In this document: positions 51,001 through 60,964 of the stretch, piece by piece
How the letters are laid out: every line of letters starts with the position of its first letter
Numbering within the stretch: position 1 is the stretch's first letter
Assembly (NCBI RefSeq): GCF_000305785.2
Contig: NC_018868.3
Coordinates: 434,001-498,000, forward strand
Direction of reading: 5' to 3'
Length of the DNA stretch: 64,000 nucleotides
DNA from: Simiduia agarivorans SA1 = DSM 21679
GTDB lineage: Bacteria > Pseudomonadota > Gammaproteobacteria > Pseudomonadales > Cellvibrionaceae
Position numbers and translations under genes: made by a program
The notes under the pieces: model-generated
What the model was told of the DNA's origin: nothing
The model's input: the letters and a program-made list of their open reading frames with translations, nothing else
Database searches by the model: none

Positions 51001-51234
51001 CTACAGCCCACTGGTTTCAAGCACCTTTTGGACAACTAAAACAAGCCCTACTACGAAAGCCACTGTGAAGATGATTCCGGCGGCGATGTAGTGGCCCACT
51101 TTTCCCTGACTGAAATCCCTTGCCTGGTTACGTCCGGACTGTACGCCCACTGCGGCGGCCAGGGTACTGAGTGCAATGGCAAAAAAGCCGGGCGGAGTGT
51201 CTTTATCCTGGGTTTTGGCGTTATTGGCATCCAT
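51001..51234 (-). CDS. DUF2970 family small membrane protein
   Basis: 77 residues, GGAG ahead of the start. The family core is clear: FFAIALSTLAAAVGVQSGRNQARDFSQG, then a single membrane helix (about 48-68, HYIAAGIIFTVAFVVGLVLVV). Function unknown. It lies downstream of metH on the same strand, 115 bp from the metH stop. Confidence 0.85.
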   Translation of the reverse strand: MDANNAKTQDKDTPPGFFAIALSTLAAAVGVQSGRNQARDFSQGKVGHYIAAGIIFTVAFVVGLVLVVQKVLETSGL

Positions 51235-51348
51235 CTGGTGTTGCTCCTCTAAAGCCTGAAAGGCTAACAGATCTTTGGGCCGTGGATAAATGCGGTTTGC
51301 TCAGATTTGGAAGGGAAGGGCTGGTGGTTACGCCAGCCCCTGCAGTCC

Positions 51349-54300
51349 TTAGCTTGGATCGTAATCCAGTACCGGCGACAACCAGCGTTCCATTTCGGCA
51401 AGAGTCAGATTTTTGCGTGTGGCCAGGCTTTCCACCTGATCTTTGCTGATTTTACTGGTGTTGAAATAGCGGGAGTCCGGGTGCGAAAAATACCAGCCGG
51501 AAACTGCAGCCGCCGGGAACATGGCGAAATGCTCGGTCAGGGTCACACCGGTGGCATGGGTGGCATCCAGTACCTGGAATAACGTGGCCTTTTCCGTGTG
51601 ATCCGGGCAGGCTGGATAACCCGGAGCAGGGCGAATTCCCTGATAGGCTTCCTTGATCAGGGCTTCGTTGTCCAGCGTTTCATCTTTAGCGTAACCCCAG
51701 AACTCCTTCCGCACCCGCTGGTGCATGTGTTCGGCAAAAGATTCGGCCAAGCGGTCTGCCAGTGCCTTGACCATAATCGCGCTATAGTCGTCGTGGGCTG
51801 CCTCATATTGTTTGGCCAATTCTTCCGCGCCAATGCCGGCGGTTACCACGAAACCGCCGACGTAATCCCGGTAGCCAGCGGGTGCCACATAATCGGCCAG
51901 GGACAGGTTGGGGTGGAGATCGCCGGGTTTTTTATTTTGCTGCCGGATGTGGTGCTGGGTGGCGATCGGACGGGTGCGGCTTTCGTCCTCAAACAGCGCG
52001 ATATCATCGGCGCCGGCCCGATTGGCCGGCCAGAATCCGATCACAGCCCGGGCTTTCAGCAGTTTTTCGTCAATGATCTTCTTCAGCATGGCTTGTGCGT
52101 CAGCGAACAAGTTACGGGCCGCTTCGCCCACGACGTCATCTTCCAATATGCGGGGGTATTTGCCAGCCAGATCCCAGCTGATGAAAAAGGGTGTCCAGTC
52201 GATGGTGTCCACCAGTTGTGCCAGCGGGTAATCATCGAATATACGGGTGCCGGTAAATGCAGGCACCGGCGGCGTGTAATTGTCCCAGTCGGTTTTGAAG
52301 CCGGCTTTTACAGCATCGGGATAGGCGAGGGTGGTGCCCCGGGCTTTTCGCCCGGCGGTGCGTTCACGCACCGTGTCGTATTCGGCACGGGTCTGGTTTA
52401 CCAGTTCCGGTTTAAGGGTGGGAGACATCAACTTGGTGGCCACCCCCACTGCACGCGAGGCATCGGCCACATAGATGACCTGGTCACACTTGAATTGGGG
52501 TTCAATCTTAACCGCGGTGTGGGCCTTGGAGGTAGTGGCACCCCCAATGAGCAATGGCAGGCTGATTTGCTGACGCTCCATCTCGCGCGCGACGGTGACC
52601 ATTTCATCCAGCGATGGAGTGATCAGGCCGGACAGGCCGATGATGTCGCATTGTTCATCCTGAGCCACCTGCAGGATTTTTTCACAGGGGACCATGACCC
52701 CCAGGTCGATGACCTCAAAGTTATTGCATTGCAAGACCACGCCCACGATATTCTTGCCGATATCGTGCACATCGCCTTTCACCGTCGCCATCAGGATTTT
52801 GCCGTTGGGCTTGGCGCCTTCACTCTTTTCAGCCTCGATAAAAGGCTGCAGGTAGGCTACAGCCTGTTTCATGACCCGGGCAGATTTGACCACCTGTGGC
52901 AGGAACATTTTACCGGCACCAAACAGGTCGCCTACGACGTTCATGCCATCCATCAGAGGGCCTTCAATGACCTCGATGGGTTTGTTGGCGTTTTGGCGGG
53001 CGGCTTCCGTGTCTTCTTCAATAAAGCTGGTAATACCCTTGACCAGCGAGTGTTCAAGGCGTTTTTCCACCGGCCATTCGCGCCAGGCCAGATCTTCTTT
53101 TTTGGGGCCACTGCTGCCGTCGCCGCGGTAGTTGTCGGCAATGGCCAACAGGGCATCAGTGCTGCCTTCATGCCGGTTCAGGATGACATCCTCAACCTTT
53201 TGTTTAAGCTCTGCTGGCAGGTCGTCGTACACGGCCAACTGGCCCGCATTGACGATGCCCATATTCATCCCGGCCTGAATGGCGTGGTAGAGGAATACCG
53301 AGTGAATGGCTTCGCGCACGGGGTTGTTGCCCCTGAATGAAAAGGACACGTTGGATACACCACCGGAGACGCCCGCATGCGGTAAATTGGCCCGGATCCA
53401 GCGGGTGGCCTCAATAAAGTCAACCGCGTAATTGTTGTGTTCTTCAATACCCGTGGCGACCGCAAATATATTCGGGTCAAAAATAATGTCCTCGGGTGGA
53501 AAACCGACTTTATTCACCAGCACGTCATAGGAGCGCTGGCATATTTCAATCTTGCGGGCGGCAGTGTCGGCCTGACCGTCTTCGTCAAAGGCCATTACAA
53601 TGATGGCAGCACCATAGAGGCGGCACAGTCGGGCCTTTTCAATGAAATCAGCTTCGCCTTCTTTGAGCGAAATGGAGTTCACCAGAGGTTTACCTTGCAC
53701 GCACTTGAGCCCGGCCTCAATCACGTCCCACTTGGACGAGTCCACCATGATAGGCACGCGGGCGATATCCGGTTCGCTGGCAATCAGGTTCAGGAAACGG
53801 ACGATGGCTGCTTCTGCATCAAGCATGGCTTCGTCCATGTTGATGTCGATAATCTGCGCACCGTTTTCCACCTGCTCAAGCGCAACTTCAAGTGCTTCGT
53901 TGTATTTTTCTTCGAGAATCAGGCGCTTGAATTTAGCCGACCCGGTGACGTTGCAGCGTTCACCCACATTCACAAACAGGGAGTCGCGTTGGATGTTGAA
54001 GGGCTCCAAACCGGCCAGCCGGCAGGCGGGTTCAAGCGCCGGTAGCGGGCGTGGCGGGTATTTGGCCATGGCGTCGGCTATGGCGCGGATGTGAGCGGGT
54101 GTGGTGCCGCAGCAGCCACCGATAATGTTCAGGAACCCGCTGGCGGCAAACTCTTCCACCACCGCCACCATTTCCTCTGGTGTTTCATCGTATTCGCCGA
54201 ATTCATTGGGAAGACCGGCATTGGGGTGAGCCGACACATTGCAGGCCGCCACCCGCGACAGTTCCTTGACATAGGCGCGCAGTTCTTTGGCGCCCAGTGC

Positions 54301-55041
54301 ACAATTCAGACCGATGGAAATAGGTTTGGCGTGCGCCAGTGAATTGTAAAAGGCTTCTGTGGTCTGGCCGGACAGGGTGCGGCCCGAGGCATCGGTAATG
54401 GTGCCGGAGATCATGATGGGCAGTTCGATACCTTCGCGTTCGAAATAGGTATGAACGGCAAACACCGCGGCTTTGGCGTTGAGTGTATCGAAAATGGTTT
54501 CGATCAGAAGAATATCCGCGCCGCCCTTAACCAGACCGTCAATGGCTTCCAGGTAGTTGTCTACCAATACATCAAAGGTAATATTGCGCGCACCCGGGTC
54601 GTTGACATCGGGCGAAATCGAGCAGGTGCGGGAGGTCGGACCCAGTACACCGGCCACGAACCGGGGTTTATCCGGTGTTTTGGCGGAGTATTCATCGGCG
54701 ACTTTGCGGGCCAGTGCGGCGGACGCCTGGTTGATCTCCCACACCACAGATTCGAGGTGATAGTCCGCCTGAGACACCTGGGTGGCGTTAAAGGTGTTGG
54801 TTTCAATGATATCGGCGCCCGCTTCCAGGTAGGCCGCATGAATACCGCCGATAACGTCCGGGCGGGTAATGGATAGCAGGTCGTTGTTGCCTGCCAAGTC
54901 ATAGGCAAAATCGGCAAACCGGGTCCCCCGGTAATCTGACTCGCCCAATTTATGGGATTGAATCAGCGTCCCCATGCCGCCATCCAGAATCAGGATGCGT
55001 TGTTTGAGGGCTTGGTAGAGGAGGGTGCTGCGATCTGCCAT
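51349..55041 (-). CDS. metH: Cobalamin-dependent methionine synthase
   Basis: 1230 residues from the ATG at 55041 ([25 protein letters not shown]), near the E. coli length. Domains in order: the homocysteine-binding barrel with zinc ligands Cys247 (GLNCALG) and Cys310-Cys311 (GGCCGTTP); the folate-binding barrel with [14 protein letters not shown]; the cobalamin domain with the DxHxxG His in [13 protein letters not shown]; and the AdoMet reactivation domain with [11 protein letters not shown]. It moves the methyl group of methyltetrahydrofolate to homocysteine through B12. A TTG at 55080 is an unlikely start. Confidence 0.97.
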   Translation of the reverse strand: MADRSTLLYQALKQRILILDGGMGTLIQSHKLGESDYRGTRFADFAYDLAGNNDLLSITRPDVIGGIHAAYLEAGADIIETNTFNATQVSQADYHLESVVWEINQASAALARKVADEYSAKTPDKPRFVAGVLGPTSRTCSISPDVNDPGARNITFDVLVDNYLEAIDGLVKGGADILLIETIFDTLNAKAAVFAVHTYFEREGIELPIMISGTITDASGRTLSGQTTEAFYNSLAHAKPISIGLNCALGAKELRAYVKELSRVAACNVSAHPNAGLPNEFGEYDETPEEMVAVVEEFAASGFLNIIGGCCGTTPAHIRAIADAMAKYPPRPLPALEPACRLAGLEPFNIQRDSLFVNVGERCNVTGSAKFKRLILEEKYNEALEVALEQVENGAQIIDINMDEAMLDAEAAIVRFLNLIASEPDIARVPIMVDSSKWDVIEAGLKCVQGKPLVNSISLKEGEADFIEKARLCRLYGAAIIVMAFDEDGQADTAARKIEICQRSYDVLVNKVGFPPEDIIFDPNIFAVATGIEEHNNYAVDFIEATRWIRANLPHAGVSGGVSNVSFSFRGNNPVREAIHSVFLYHAIQAGMNMGIVNAGQLAVYDDLPAELKQKVEDVILNRHEGSTDALLAIADNYRGDGSSGPKKEDLAWREWPVEKRLEHSLVKGITSFIEEDTEAARQNANKPIEVIEGPLMDGMNVVGDLFGAGKMFLPQVVKSARVMKQAVAYLQPFIEAEKSEGAKPNGKILMATVKGDVHDIGKNIVGVVLQCNNFEVIDLGVMVPCEKILQVAQDEQCDIIGLSGLITPSLDEMVTVAREMERQQISLPLLIGGATTSKAHTAVKIEPQFKCDQVIYVADASRAVGVATKLMSPTLKPELVNQTRAEYDTVRERTAGRKARGTTLAYPDAVKAGFKTDWDNYTPPVPAFTGTRIFDDYPLAQLVDTIDWTPFFISWDLAGKYPRILEDDVVGEAARNLFADAQAMLKKIIDEKLLKARAVIGFWPANRAGADDIALFEDESRTRPIATQHHIRQQNKKPGDLHPNLSLADYVAPAGYRDYVGGFVVTAGIGAEELAKQYEAAHDDYSAIMVKALADRLAESFAEHMHQRVRKEFWGYAKDETLDNEALIKEAYQGIRPAPGYPACPDHTEKATLFQVLDATHATGVTLTEHFAMFPAAAVSGWYFSHPDSRYFNTSKISKDQVESLATRKNLTLAEMERWLSPVLDYDPS

Positions 55042-55085
55042 GGAGCTGCGGGTCCGGTAGTTGACGGTTGTTTGATTCAATCTAT

Positions 55086-55101
55086 ATCAAAATATTTTGA
55101 T
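55086..55101. promoter_or_regulatory. Perfect palindrome upstream of metH
   Basis: ATCAAAATATTTTGAT is a perfect 16-bp palindrome 44 bp before the metH start codon. It does not match the MetR TGAA-N5-TTCA pattern. An operator for a methionine-cycle repressor is inferred from location and symmetry. Confidence 0.5.
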
Positions 55102-55271
55102 GTAGGTTGGCCATTCTAACAGAATTGTGAGATTTGGGGGCCGTTTTTGCCCATTTATATCCGGCCGTTACGCTGTCAGAAGATTTGTGTTCATCTATTT
55201 AGCTTGCGCGCGCGTTCCATTAGAATACCCGACCAGTTTGATCAGGAATTATCCAAAGGCAGTTGCAACCC

Positions 55272-55856
55272 ATGGTAAACGTCAATATTACCGAGTCCGC
55301 CCAGCAGTACCTGCGCGAGTTATTAGAGAAGCAGAATACGCCCGGTATCGCCATTCGCATGTTCGTGTCCAATCCCGGCACGCCCCAGGCGGAGACCTGC
55401 ATCGCGTATTCTCGCCCGGGCGATGACCGGGATGCGGACGTGGAAGTGCAGTATGAGGGGTTTAATGCCTATTTTGAGGAGCGCAGCCTGCCTTACCTGG
55501 ATGAGGCCAAAGTGGATTACTCGCCAGACAAGATGGGCGGTCAGCTGACAATCAGGGCGCCCAACTCCAAAATGCCAAAAATCAGTGACGACAGCCCGAT
55601 CGAAGACAAGGTCAACTATGTGCTGTATAACGAGGTGAATCCGGGGTTGGCTTCTCACGGCGGTGTAGTCAGCCTGGTTAAGATCGATGATGCAGGCTAT
55701 GCCGTGCTGAAATTCGGCGGTGGTTGTCAGGGCTGTTCGGCAGTGGATATCACGCTTAAAGAGGGCGTTGAGAAGACGCTGATAGGTAAGATCCCCGAAT
55801 TAAAAGGCGTCAAGGACATGACCGATCACACGGACAAATCGAATGCCTACTATTGA
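55272..55856 (+). CDS. nfuA: Fe/S biogenesis carrier NfuA
   Basis: 194 residues from the ATG at 55272. The N-terminal degenerate A-type carrier domain (ITESAQQYLRELLEKQNTPGIAIRMFV) is joined to a C-terminal Nfu domain with FGGGCQGCSAVDITLKEG, Cys152 and Cys155 being the cluster ligands. The protein carries [4Fe-4S] clusters to apo-proteins under oxidative or iron stress. SHGGVVSLVKI is a conserved part of the Nfu fold. A terminator follows. Candidate clients in this window include CysI, ETF-QO and Fnr. Confidence 0.96.
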   Translation: MVNVNITESAQQYLRELLEKQNTPGIAIRMFVSNPGTPQAETCIAYSRPGDDRDADVEVQYEGFNAYFEERSLPYLDEAKVDYSPDKMGGQLTIRAPNSKMPKISDDSPIEDKVNYVLYNEVNPGLASHGGVVSLVKIDDAGYAVLKFGGGCQGCSAVDITLKEGVEKTLIGKIPELKGVKDMTDHTDKSNAYY

Positions 55857-55873
55857 TGGTGTTCAGGTAATGA

Positions 55874-55899
55874 AAAGCGGGTTCAGGCCCGCTTTTTTT
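55874..55899 (+). terminator. Rho-independent terminator after nfuA
   Basis: AAAGCGGG and CCCGCTTT arms around TTCAGG, followed by a T-run ending near 55899. Confidence 0.88.
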
Positions 55900-56022
55900 G
55901 TCTGCGGTATTAGCCTTGGCGACATTTACCGTCGTTAAGCAGCGATTAACCGAAATGTCCGGCAGCACTGATAGCGGCAGGGTAGACTCCAAACACGTGA
56001 ATTTTCGCTCGGGATTTAGCAG

Positions 56023-56403
56023 ATGATTACCTATACCTATTGGGTGTTGTTTTTCGCGCTCGCCGCCGGCGCGCTGTATCAATTTGGTAAACGCGGGGCT
56101 TGGAAATGGGGCTTTATTTCCGCTTCTGTCGTGATGGTCGCGGGCTGGTGCGCCTACTTTTTCCATTTTGAACAGGTCTTCGTCAAGCGCTTTGGTGGCG
56201 TAATGACTATCAGCGTCCCCAAGGGGCAGCAGCACATCGCGACTACCTGGAAGGACGACAATCTGTGGGTGGAAAATTACGACCCGGCCACCAATACCTG
56301 CTATTTCTATGAGTATTCCAAGGGCAATCTGTTAGAGGGGAAGGTGGTCATCAAACACTGTAATCCGGTGGGCCGCCAGGCCACTGTGCCGTCTGCCCCT
56401 TAG
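56023..56403 (+). CDS. Small membrane protein of unknown function
   Basis: 126 residues. Two membrane helices (about 4-19 and 28-47) precede a soluble tail with three Trp/Tyr-rich segments (ATTWKDDNLWVENYDPATNTCYFYEYS). No family recognised. It is convergent with the flagellar brake gene and overlaps it by 4 bp. Confidence 0.65.
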   Translation: MITYTYWVLFFALAAGALYQFGKRGAWKWGFISASVVMVAGWCAYFFHFEQVFVKRFGGVMTISVPKGQQHIATTWKDDNLWVENYDPATNTCYFYEYSKGNLLEGKVVIKHCNPVGRQATVPSAP

Positions 56404-57119
56404 CGTCGACGGCTCATTCGTTGCTTGCGCTGCTCGGCCAGTACCCATTGGCTGATCCGCTTGGCATCGGCCGCGTTCATATCGACAAGGCTGAAGCCGC
56501 ACCGGTATTTGTCATTCATCTTGTCATATTGCGGGTGCTTGGCCATCAGCTGCCAGTGCTGTTGGGGCAGTGCGGGGTGCAACTGGGCGCAACTGAACAG
56601 TTCGCCGGGTTCGATGGGTGGCCGGATAAATTTGTCAAACAGCACGCCCACGCCGTCTGCCGAGATGTCAAATACCTGCCCGTGTAGCGGTTCCGGGCGT
56701 TGATTGGATTCCAGCTGTATGTGGGGTCTGTCGGCGGCGGCAATATCTGCCCGGAATGCGGCGCGCCGTTGCCGGTGCAGCATTTTTTGCGGCAGCGTGA
56801 GTTTAACGGCAGGTAAATAGTCCCACTCTACCTGGTCCTGAACCTTTGCTTCACAGGATACCTGGATGCCGCCATAGGCCGCGCGAATCAGAATCGTTTG
56901 CCCCGACCTAAGCTGATGTTGCAGTGTTTCGTCCGATAACGCATCAATGAGCCAGTAACCAGTCTGGTCGTCTATGGCGACAACCATGCTTGAAGCCAGT
57001 GCCTGGGTACCCGGTTGCGCCACGGTGAGCAGGCTGCGGTTCAGTAACAAGGCCTGCAGTACCCGGAGAATGTCTTCGGGATTACTCAGATGCTGGCTTT
57101 CGGCTAATTGTTCATCCAT
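56400..57119 (-). CDS. ycgR: Flagellar brake protein YcgR (PilZ, c-di-GMP binding)
   Basis: 239 residues. An N-terminal YcgR-N domain (about 15-110) is followed by PilZ. The c-di-GMP ligands are the Arg-rich segment HRQRRAAFR (RxxxR) and DISADGVGV (the [D/N]xSxxG motif). On c-di-GMP binding, YcgR slows the flagellar motor through FliG/MotA. It is downstream of flgN by 9 bp in the leftward flagellar operon flgA-flgM-flgN-ycgR. Confidence 0.9.
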   Translation of the reverse strand: MDEQLAESQHLSNPEDILRVLQALLLNRSLLTVAQPGTQALASSMVVAIDDQTGYWLIDALSDETLQHQLRSGQTILIRAAYGGIQVSCEAKVQDQVEWDYLPAVKLTLPQKMLHRQRRAAFRADIAAADRPHIQLESNQRPEPLHGQVFDISADGVGVLFDKFIRPPIEPGELFSCAQLHPALPQQHWQLMAKHPQYDKMNDKYRCGFSLVDMNAADAKRISQWVLAEQRKQRMSRRR

Positions 57120-57128
57120 CAGGTTTTA

Positions 57129-57605
57129 TCAGGCCTGAGTGTAGGTAAGGGCCGCGCGCTGGGCCTTGTATGTACCTTTGGCGGTGTACAGGTTCTCGGC
57201 GGGTTTTTGCCCCTTAAGTAACTGCGTCAGCTGGCTCAGGCTGCGCTGGCTGCGGTTCAGTAGTTTACCGTTAGTTTCGTTTGCCGCTTTACATTGCTTA
57301 ATGAGCTTTTCCAATTTGGCCCAGTTCTGCATGAGGGCCTGATCCCGACCTTTAGCCATGAGGTTACGCCATCCCACATCATTGGGTGGCAGCTGATTGG
57401 CGTCAAGCAGGGCCTTGCGTTTGCCTCCCGCTTGTTCCAGCGCCACCAGTAATTGGCTCTTCTGTTCGATAATCTGGCCCAGTTGATCCAGTTTGCGCTG
57501 CGCCAGCATGCCGGCTTCCTGCTGGAGCAACCCCAACAGCTGCCCGGCGTCCTTCAGCTCGGCCTGAATCAGGGACATGATTTGAAAACTCAGGGGTGTG
57601 GCCAT
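57129..57605 (-). CDS. flgN: Flagellar chaperone FlgN
   Basis: 158 residues from the ATG at 57605, with AGGA ahead. The chain is almost all helical (AELKDAGQLLGLLQQEAGMLAQR) with the LKDLGQIIEQKSQLLVALEQAG-type segment and a C-terminal YTAKGTYKAQRA, as in FlgN. It holds the hook-junction proteins FlgK and FlgL until export. It lies between flgM and ycgR, the common order in pseudomonads. Confidence 0.88.
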   Translation of the reverse strand: MATPLSFQIMSLIQAELKDAGQLLGLLQQEAGMLAQRKLDQLGQIIEQKSQLLVALEQAGGKRKALLDANQLPPNDVGWRNLMAKGRDQALMQNWAKLEKLIKQCKAANETNGKLLNRSQRSLSQLTQLLKGQKPAENLYTAKGTYKAQRAALTYTQA

Positions 57606-57719
57606 TTCTCTATCCTGCATGTGATTCTGTCAGAACAAAGAAAGCAATATGAGTGCCATCAAAGAGGGGGATGTGGAGGGGCGTTCAAATACCGGCCGTG
57701 GAAGAGGGGATTACAGCGG

Positions 57720-58016
57720 TCAGATCCCCTCTGCGCCTAAAATGCGCTCTGCCAGGCGCTCCGGATCGATTTTATAGCTGCCGTCGGCAATCGCCGCTTT
57801 CAGGCTGGCGACCTTGTCCTGATCTACCACAGGTGCCTTTGCGATATTGTCTTCCAGCTTTTTGAGGCTGAGCGCCTCTTTGCTCAGATTAACGCTATCG
57901 ACCGGGTTTGCTGGCGCATCGGCCTGGTTTGCCCGGTTCTCAGCCACGCGGTTATTGCCCCGTTGGCTCTGCTGAGTTGCCAGATTACCAAGTCCGGCTT
58001 TGGGATCAATCATCAT
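57720..58016 (-). CDS. flgM: Anti-sigma-28 factor FlgM
   Basis: 98 residues from the ATG at 58016; the ATG at 58013 is equally possible. The N-terminal half is disordered and rich in Asn, Gln and Ala. The C-terminal half carries the sigma-28 binding segment: VNLSKEALSLKKLEDNIAKAP, then VASLKAAIADGSYKIDPERLAERIL, both conserved in FlgM. It holds FliA inactive until the hook is complete and is then exported. flgN is downstream after about 114 bp. Confidence 0.92.
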   Translation of the reverse strand: MMIDPKAGLGNLATQQSQRGNNRVAENRANQADAPANPVDSVNLSKEALSLKKLEDNIAKAPVVDQDKVASLKAAIADGSYKIDPERLAERILGAEGI

Positions 58017-58053
58017 AATGTGGCCTGCTTTATCGTGAGTGCGCACTGTGTTT

Positions 58054-58067
58054 GGGTCATATGACCC
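58054..58067. promoter_or_regulatory. Perfect palindrome upstream of flgM
   Basis: GGGTCATATGACCC is a perfect 14-bp palindrome 37 bp before the flgM start, with AGTGCGCACT (58038-58047) beside it. It lies in the 211-bp space between flgA and flgM. An operator or loopless hairpin is possible; no regulator can be named. Confidence 0.4.
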
Positions 58068-58227
58068 GCTGGCGTGCGGTTTGTCATACCCGGAAACAAT
58101 ACTATCAATTTAGTCGTTGTACACCGGAATCACTACTGTACATTGGGTTGTCGGCGGGTTTCGCAGAAGCTTTAGGCTTTTTTTACCCTCCGCAGGAATT
58201 CCTTACCCCGAACCCTTACCATGCCCC

Positions 58228-58935
58228 TTACATTGGTACTTCAACACGTCCCTCAGCCACCACCTTTGCCCGTATCTTTCGCTCCGAACGCAGGTTCTCT
58301 ATGGGAATCTGCTGGCCTAGTCGGCCATTGCTCAAGGCGGTACCCGGTGCAATCACGGTTAACCCACCGATATTGGCGGCGACTACCACTCTGTCACCCC
58401 GCTGGATAAGCATTGGTTCAATCAGATCCCGCGCGCGGAGTGCCTGTTGCGGGCGTAATGAGCGCCGCGTCTCCATGCCGATGGCCTCTTCTTTAAGCAG
58501 TAAAAAGCCCCTTGGCGCCTGATCCAGTGGCACTTCAATCAGCACCAGGTCGGCGTCCGTCAGTTGCTCGCCCTTGGGCAGACTGGTCGATGCATGAACC
58601 ACAGGGGCCCGGATAGTGACGTCGGCGGAGACATACAAGTTCCAGGGGTGCGCGCCATTGCAGCTGACTCTGACGGTGCTTTGCCCCCCGGCTGGCGAGA
58701 GCGAGGAGTGCGATGGTGTCAATTCTTTGTCGCAACGACGCAGTTTCAGCCGGTCGTCTGGTTGATTGACCCTGATGCTCAGATTGTATGCAGGATAGAG
58801 CCCCTGATAGTACGCCGTCAGGTAGTCCTGCGCGGTCCGGGATACCGGCTCTAATGCTTGCCACTGTTCCGTAGCCACACACACCTGTGATAGCACTGCC
58901 AGTACACCGAAAGTCAATGTACGCAAACAGGTCAT
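58228..58935 (-). CDS. flgA: Flagellar P-ring assembly chaperone FlgA
   Basis: 235 residues from the ATG at 58935 with GAGAGG ahead. The signal peptide (MTCLRTLTFGVLAVLSQVCVA) is followed by a helical N-terminal part. The C-terminal SAF domain has LPKGEQLTDADLVLIEVPLDQ and QALRARDLIEPMLIQRGDRVVVAANIGG and LGQQIPIENLRSERKIRAKVVAEGRVEV, as in FlgA. It assists FlgI assembly in the periplasm. A sigma-54 promoter lies about 112 bp upstream. Confidence 0.94.
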   Translation of the reverse strand: MTCLRTLTFGVLAVLSQVCVATEQWQALEPVSRTAQDYLTAYYQGLYPAYNLSIRVNQPDDRLKLRRCDKELTPSHSSLSPAGGQSTVRVSCNGAHPWNLYVSADVTIRAPVVHASTSLPKGEQLTDADLVLIEVPLDQAPRGFLLLKEEAIGMETRRSLRPQQALRARDLIEPMLIQRGDRVVVAANIGGLTVIAPGTALSNGRLGQQIPIENLRSERKIRAKVVAEGRVEVPM

Positions 58936-59046
58936 AGGGGCGCCTCTCGCTATTGTGTAACTAAAGTAAATGCCGGGTTCGCCGACAAGCTTTCTGGTAG
59001 CTATCCTTGTCAGAGCTTTGACAGTACCGGCTTTGTTAAGGGTTGA

Positions 59047-59062
59047 TGCAACATACATGCCG
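59047..59062 (-). promoter_or_regulatory. Sigma-54 promoter of flgA
   Basis: On the minus strand the sequence CGGCATGTATGTTGCA has the GG-N10-GC spacing of RpoN promoters (-24/-12). It lies about 112 bp before flgA, and a leader of roughly 100 nt follows. The same GGCAT...TTGCA form occurs before flgB. Confidence 0.65.
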
Positions 59063-59133
59063 GGCGGCGAAAGCATTGAACATGGGCTATGTTTAATGGC
59101 AGCGGTAATATCCGGCTAGTTTTGGGGGCCAGA

Positions 59134-60087
59134 ATGGCAGGTGTTTTAGACAGTGTTAACCAACGTACACAGCTGGTAGGCCAGAATCGCCTGGAGCTGT
59201 TGCTGTTCCGGCTCGCAGGCAAGCAGCTGTATGGTATTAACGTGTTCAAAGTCAAAGAGGTGCTGCAATGCCCACCTCTGAACGAAATTCCTAAGCGCAA
59301 CCCCGTCGTTCGTGGTGTGGCGCACATCCGCGGTGGCACCATTTCCATAATGGATATGAACCTGGCCACGGGTCATGGGCCCTTGCGGAATCTTCAGGAA
59401 TGCTTCGTCATCATTACCGAATACAACCGTTCAACCCAGGGCTTTCTGGTCAATAAGGTCGAGCGGATTGTCAATATGAACTGGGAAAGTATTCATCCGC
59501 CACCCAAAGGTTCTGGGCATGAAAACTACCTCACTGCGGTTACCGAGGTCGAAGGCCAGCTGGTTGAGATTATCGACGTTGAAAAAATTCTGGCGGAGGT
59601 GTCGCCAATCAACGAAGAAATATCTGCCGGGGTTATCGAGGACGGCATTGCTGAACGCGTAGTGCAGAAGCACGTGTTAATTGCCGATGATTCCACCATT
59701 GCGCGCAAGCAAATTCAGCGTGTGATCGAGTCCATGGGGCTGAAAACGACGCTGTGCAAGGATGGCAGGGAAGCGCTGGAATTTCTGGAGGGTCTGGCCA
59801 AAGAAGGCAAAAAGGTTTCTGAGGAACTGCTGTTGGTTATTTCAGATATCGAGATGCCTGAAATGGACGGTTATACCTTTACTGCGGAAGTCCGTGCCAA
59901 CCCGGCGCTGAAGGATTTGCACATCATTCTGCACACCTCCCTCAGTGGTGTCTTTAACGAGGCGATGGTGAAAAAGGTGGGTGCCAATGACTTTCTGGCT
60001 AAATTTCATCCCGATGACCTTGCCCGTAGGGTGAATGACCGGGTCAAAGAAATGTGTGGTGAAAGTATCCTGGATGAGGAGCCATAA
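59134..60087 (+). CDS. cheV: Chemotaxis coupling protein CheV (CheW + receiver)
   Basis: 317 residues from the ATG at 59134. The CheW domain (about 20-165) has ELLLFRLAGKQLYGINVFKVKEVL, then VVRGVAHIRGGTISIMDMN, and the C-terminal receiver has VLIADDSTIARKQIQRV, with the phospho-acceptor in LVISDIEMPEMDGY and the conserved Lys in NDFLAKFHPDD. It links receptors to the kinase CheA and may act as a phosphate sink. cheR follows on the same strand. Confidence 0.94.
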   Translation: MAGVLDSVNQRTQLVGQNRLELLLFRLAGKQLYGINVFKVKEVLQCPPLNEIPKRNPVVRGVAHIRGGTISIMDMNLATGHGPLRNLQECFVIITEYNRSTQGFLVNKVERIVNMNWESIHPPPKGSGHENYLTAVTEVEGQLVEIIDVEKILAEVSPINEEISAGVIEDGIAERVVQKHVLIADDSTIARKQIQRVIESMGLKTTLCKDGREALEFLEGLAKEGKKVSEELLLVISDIEMPEMDGYTFTAEVRANPALKDLHIILHTSLSGVFNEAMVKKVGANDFLAKFHPDDLARRVNDRVKEMCGESILDEEP

Positions 60088-60130
60088 GGCTCCTCGTGTG
60101 GATTGATTGACTGTTGCTAAGGGGTAGCAC

Positions 60131-60964
60131 GTGAGTGCACAAAGCAGTTTAGATCCAGAGCATTTCAAAAAATTCCGTGATTTCCTCCATGCTGCCTGTG
60201 GCATTTTTCTTGCCGAAAACAAACAGTACCTGGTGACCACGCGGGTGTTGCCCTTACTGTCACACTTTGGGGTGGCCGATCTGGGCGCGCTGGTAGCCGA
60301 ACTGGAACGCCAGCGTTACTCGCCCATGCGCGATGCTGTTATCGATGCCATGACCACCAATGAAACCTTCTGGTTTCGTGATACTTACCCTTTTGATGTA
60401 CTAAAAGACCAGATTTTGCCTGAGCTCTGTAACAGCGCAACGTCGGTCAAGATCTGGTCTGCCGCGTGCAGTTCAGGTCAGGAACCGCTGTCCATCAGTA
60501 TGGCGGTAGATGAGTTCCTGCAAGGCTCGCCTGGTGCATTGCGCGCGGGCGTTGAAGTGTTGGGGACAGATCTTTCCCCCTCCATGCTGGAGGTGGCCCG
60601 GCGAGCTGAGTATGACCGGGCTTCGGTATTGCGCGGTTTATCCAGTCAGCGGTTGCAGCAATACTTCGATGCAATCGACGACAATCGCTGGCGCGCCAAG
60701 CCTTCGATAGCCCGCAGGATCCAATACCGGGCGCTCAATCTTCAGGAGAGCTATGGCGGATTGGGGCGTTTTCATGTGGTTTTCTGCCGTAACGTGCTGA
60801 TTTATTTCAATCACGACCTGAAGCACGACATACTCACGCGCATACACCGTTCGTTAGAACCTGGCGGGGTACTGTTTTTGGGTGCCTCCGAAGGGTTGGC
60901 AGGTGCTTCAGATCTCTATGACATGGTGCATTGCAATCCCGGTATCATGTACCGCGCAAAATAG
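60131..60964 (+). CDS. cheR: Chemotaxis methyltransferase CheR
   Basis: 277 residues from a GTG (60131), AAGGGG ahead. The N-terminal domain (about 1-80) has HFKKFRDFLHAACGIFLAENK and the basic tail; MTTNETFWFRD marks the start of the catalytic domain. AdoMet-binding residues are in WSAACSSGQEP and VLGTDLSPSML, and VVFCRNVLIYF is the family signature. It methylates glutamates on chemoreceptors. A weak GCTC/GAGC hairpin with nine T (61058-61078) may end it. Confidence 0.94.
   Translation: MSAQSSLDPEHFKKFRDFLHAACGIFLAENKQYLVTTRVLPLLSHFGVADLGALVAELERQRYSPMRDAVIDAMTTNETFWFRDTYPFDVLKDQILPELCNSATSVKIWSAACSSGQEPLSISMAVDEFLQGSPGALRAGVEVLGTDLSPSMLEVARRAEYDRASVLRGLSSQRLQQYFDAIDDNRWRAKPSIARRIQYRALNLQESYGGLGRFHVVFCRNVLIYFNHDLKHDILTRIHRSLEPGGVLFLGASEGLAGASDLYDMVHCNPGIMYRAK

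Noticed and set aside
51598..53340. A 580-codon open frame on the plus strand inside metH
   Set aside because: Complement of a long high-GC real gene; no recognisable domain and MetH motifs are intact on the other strand.
58017..58050. Sigma-28 promoter for flgM
   Set aside because: A CGATAA-like -10 exists on the minus strand but the TAAA box is 13 rather than 15 bp away and it lies too near the start codon.
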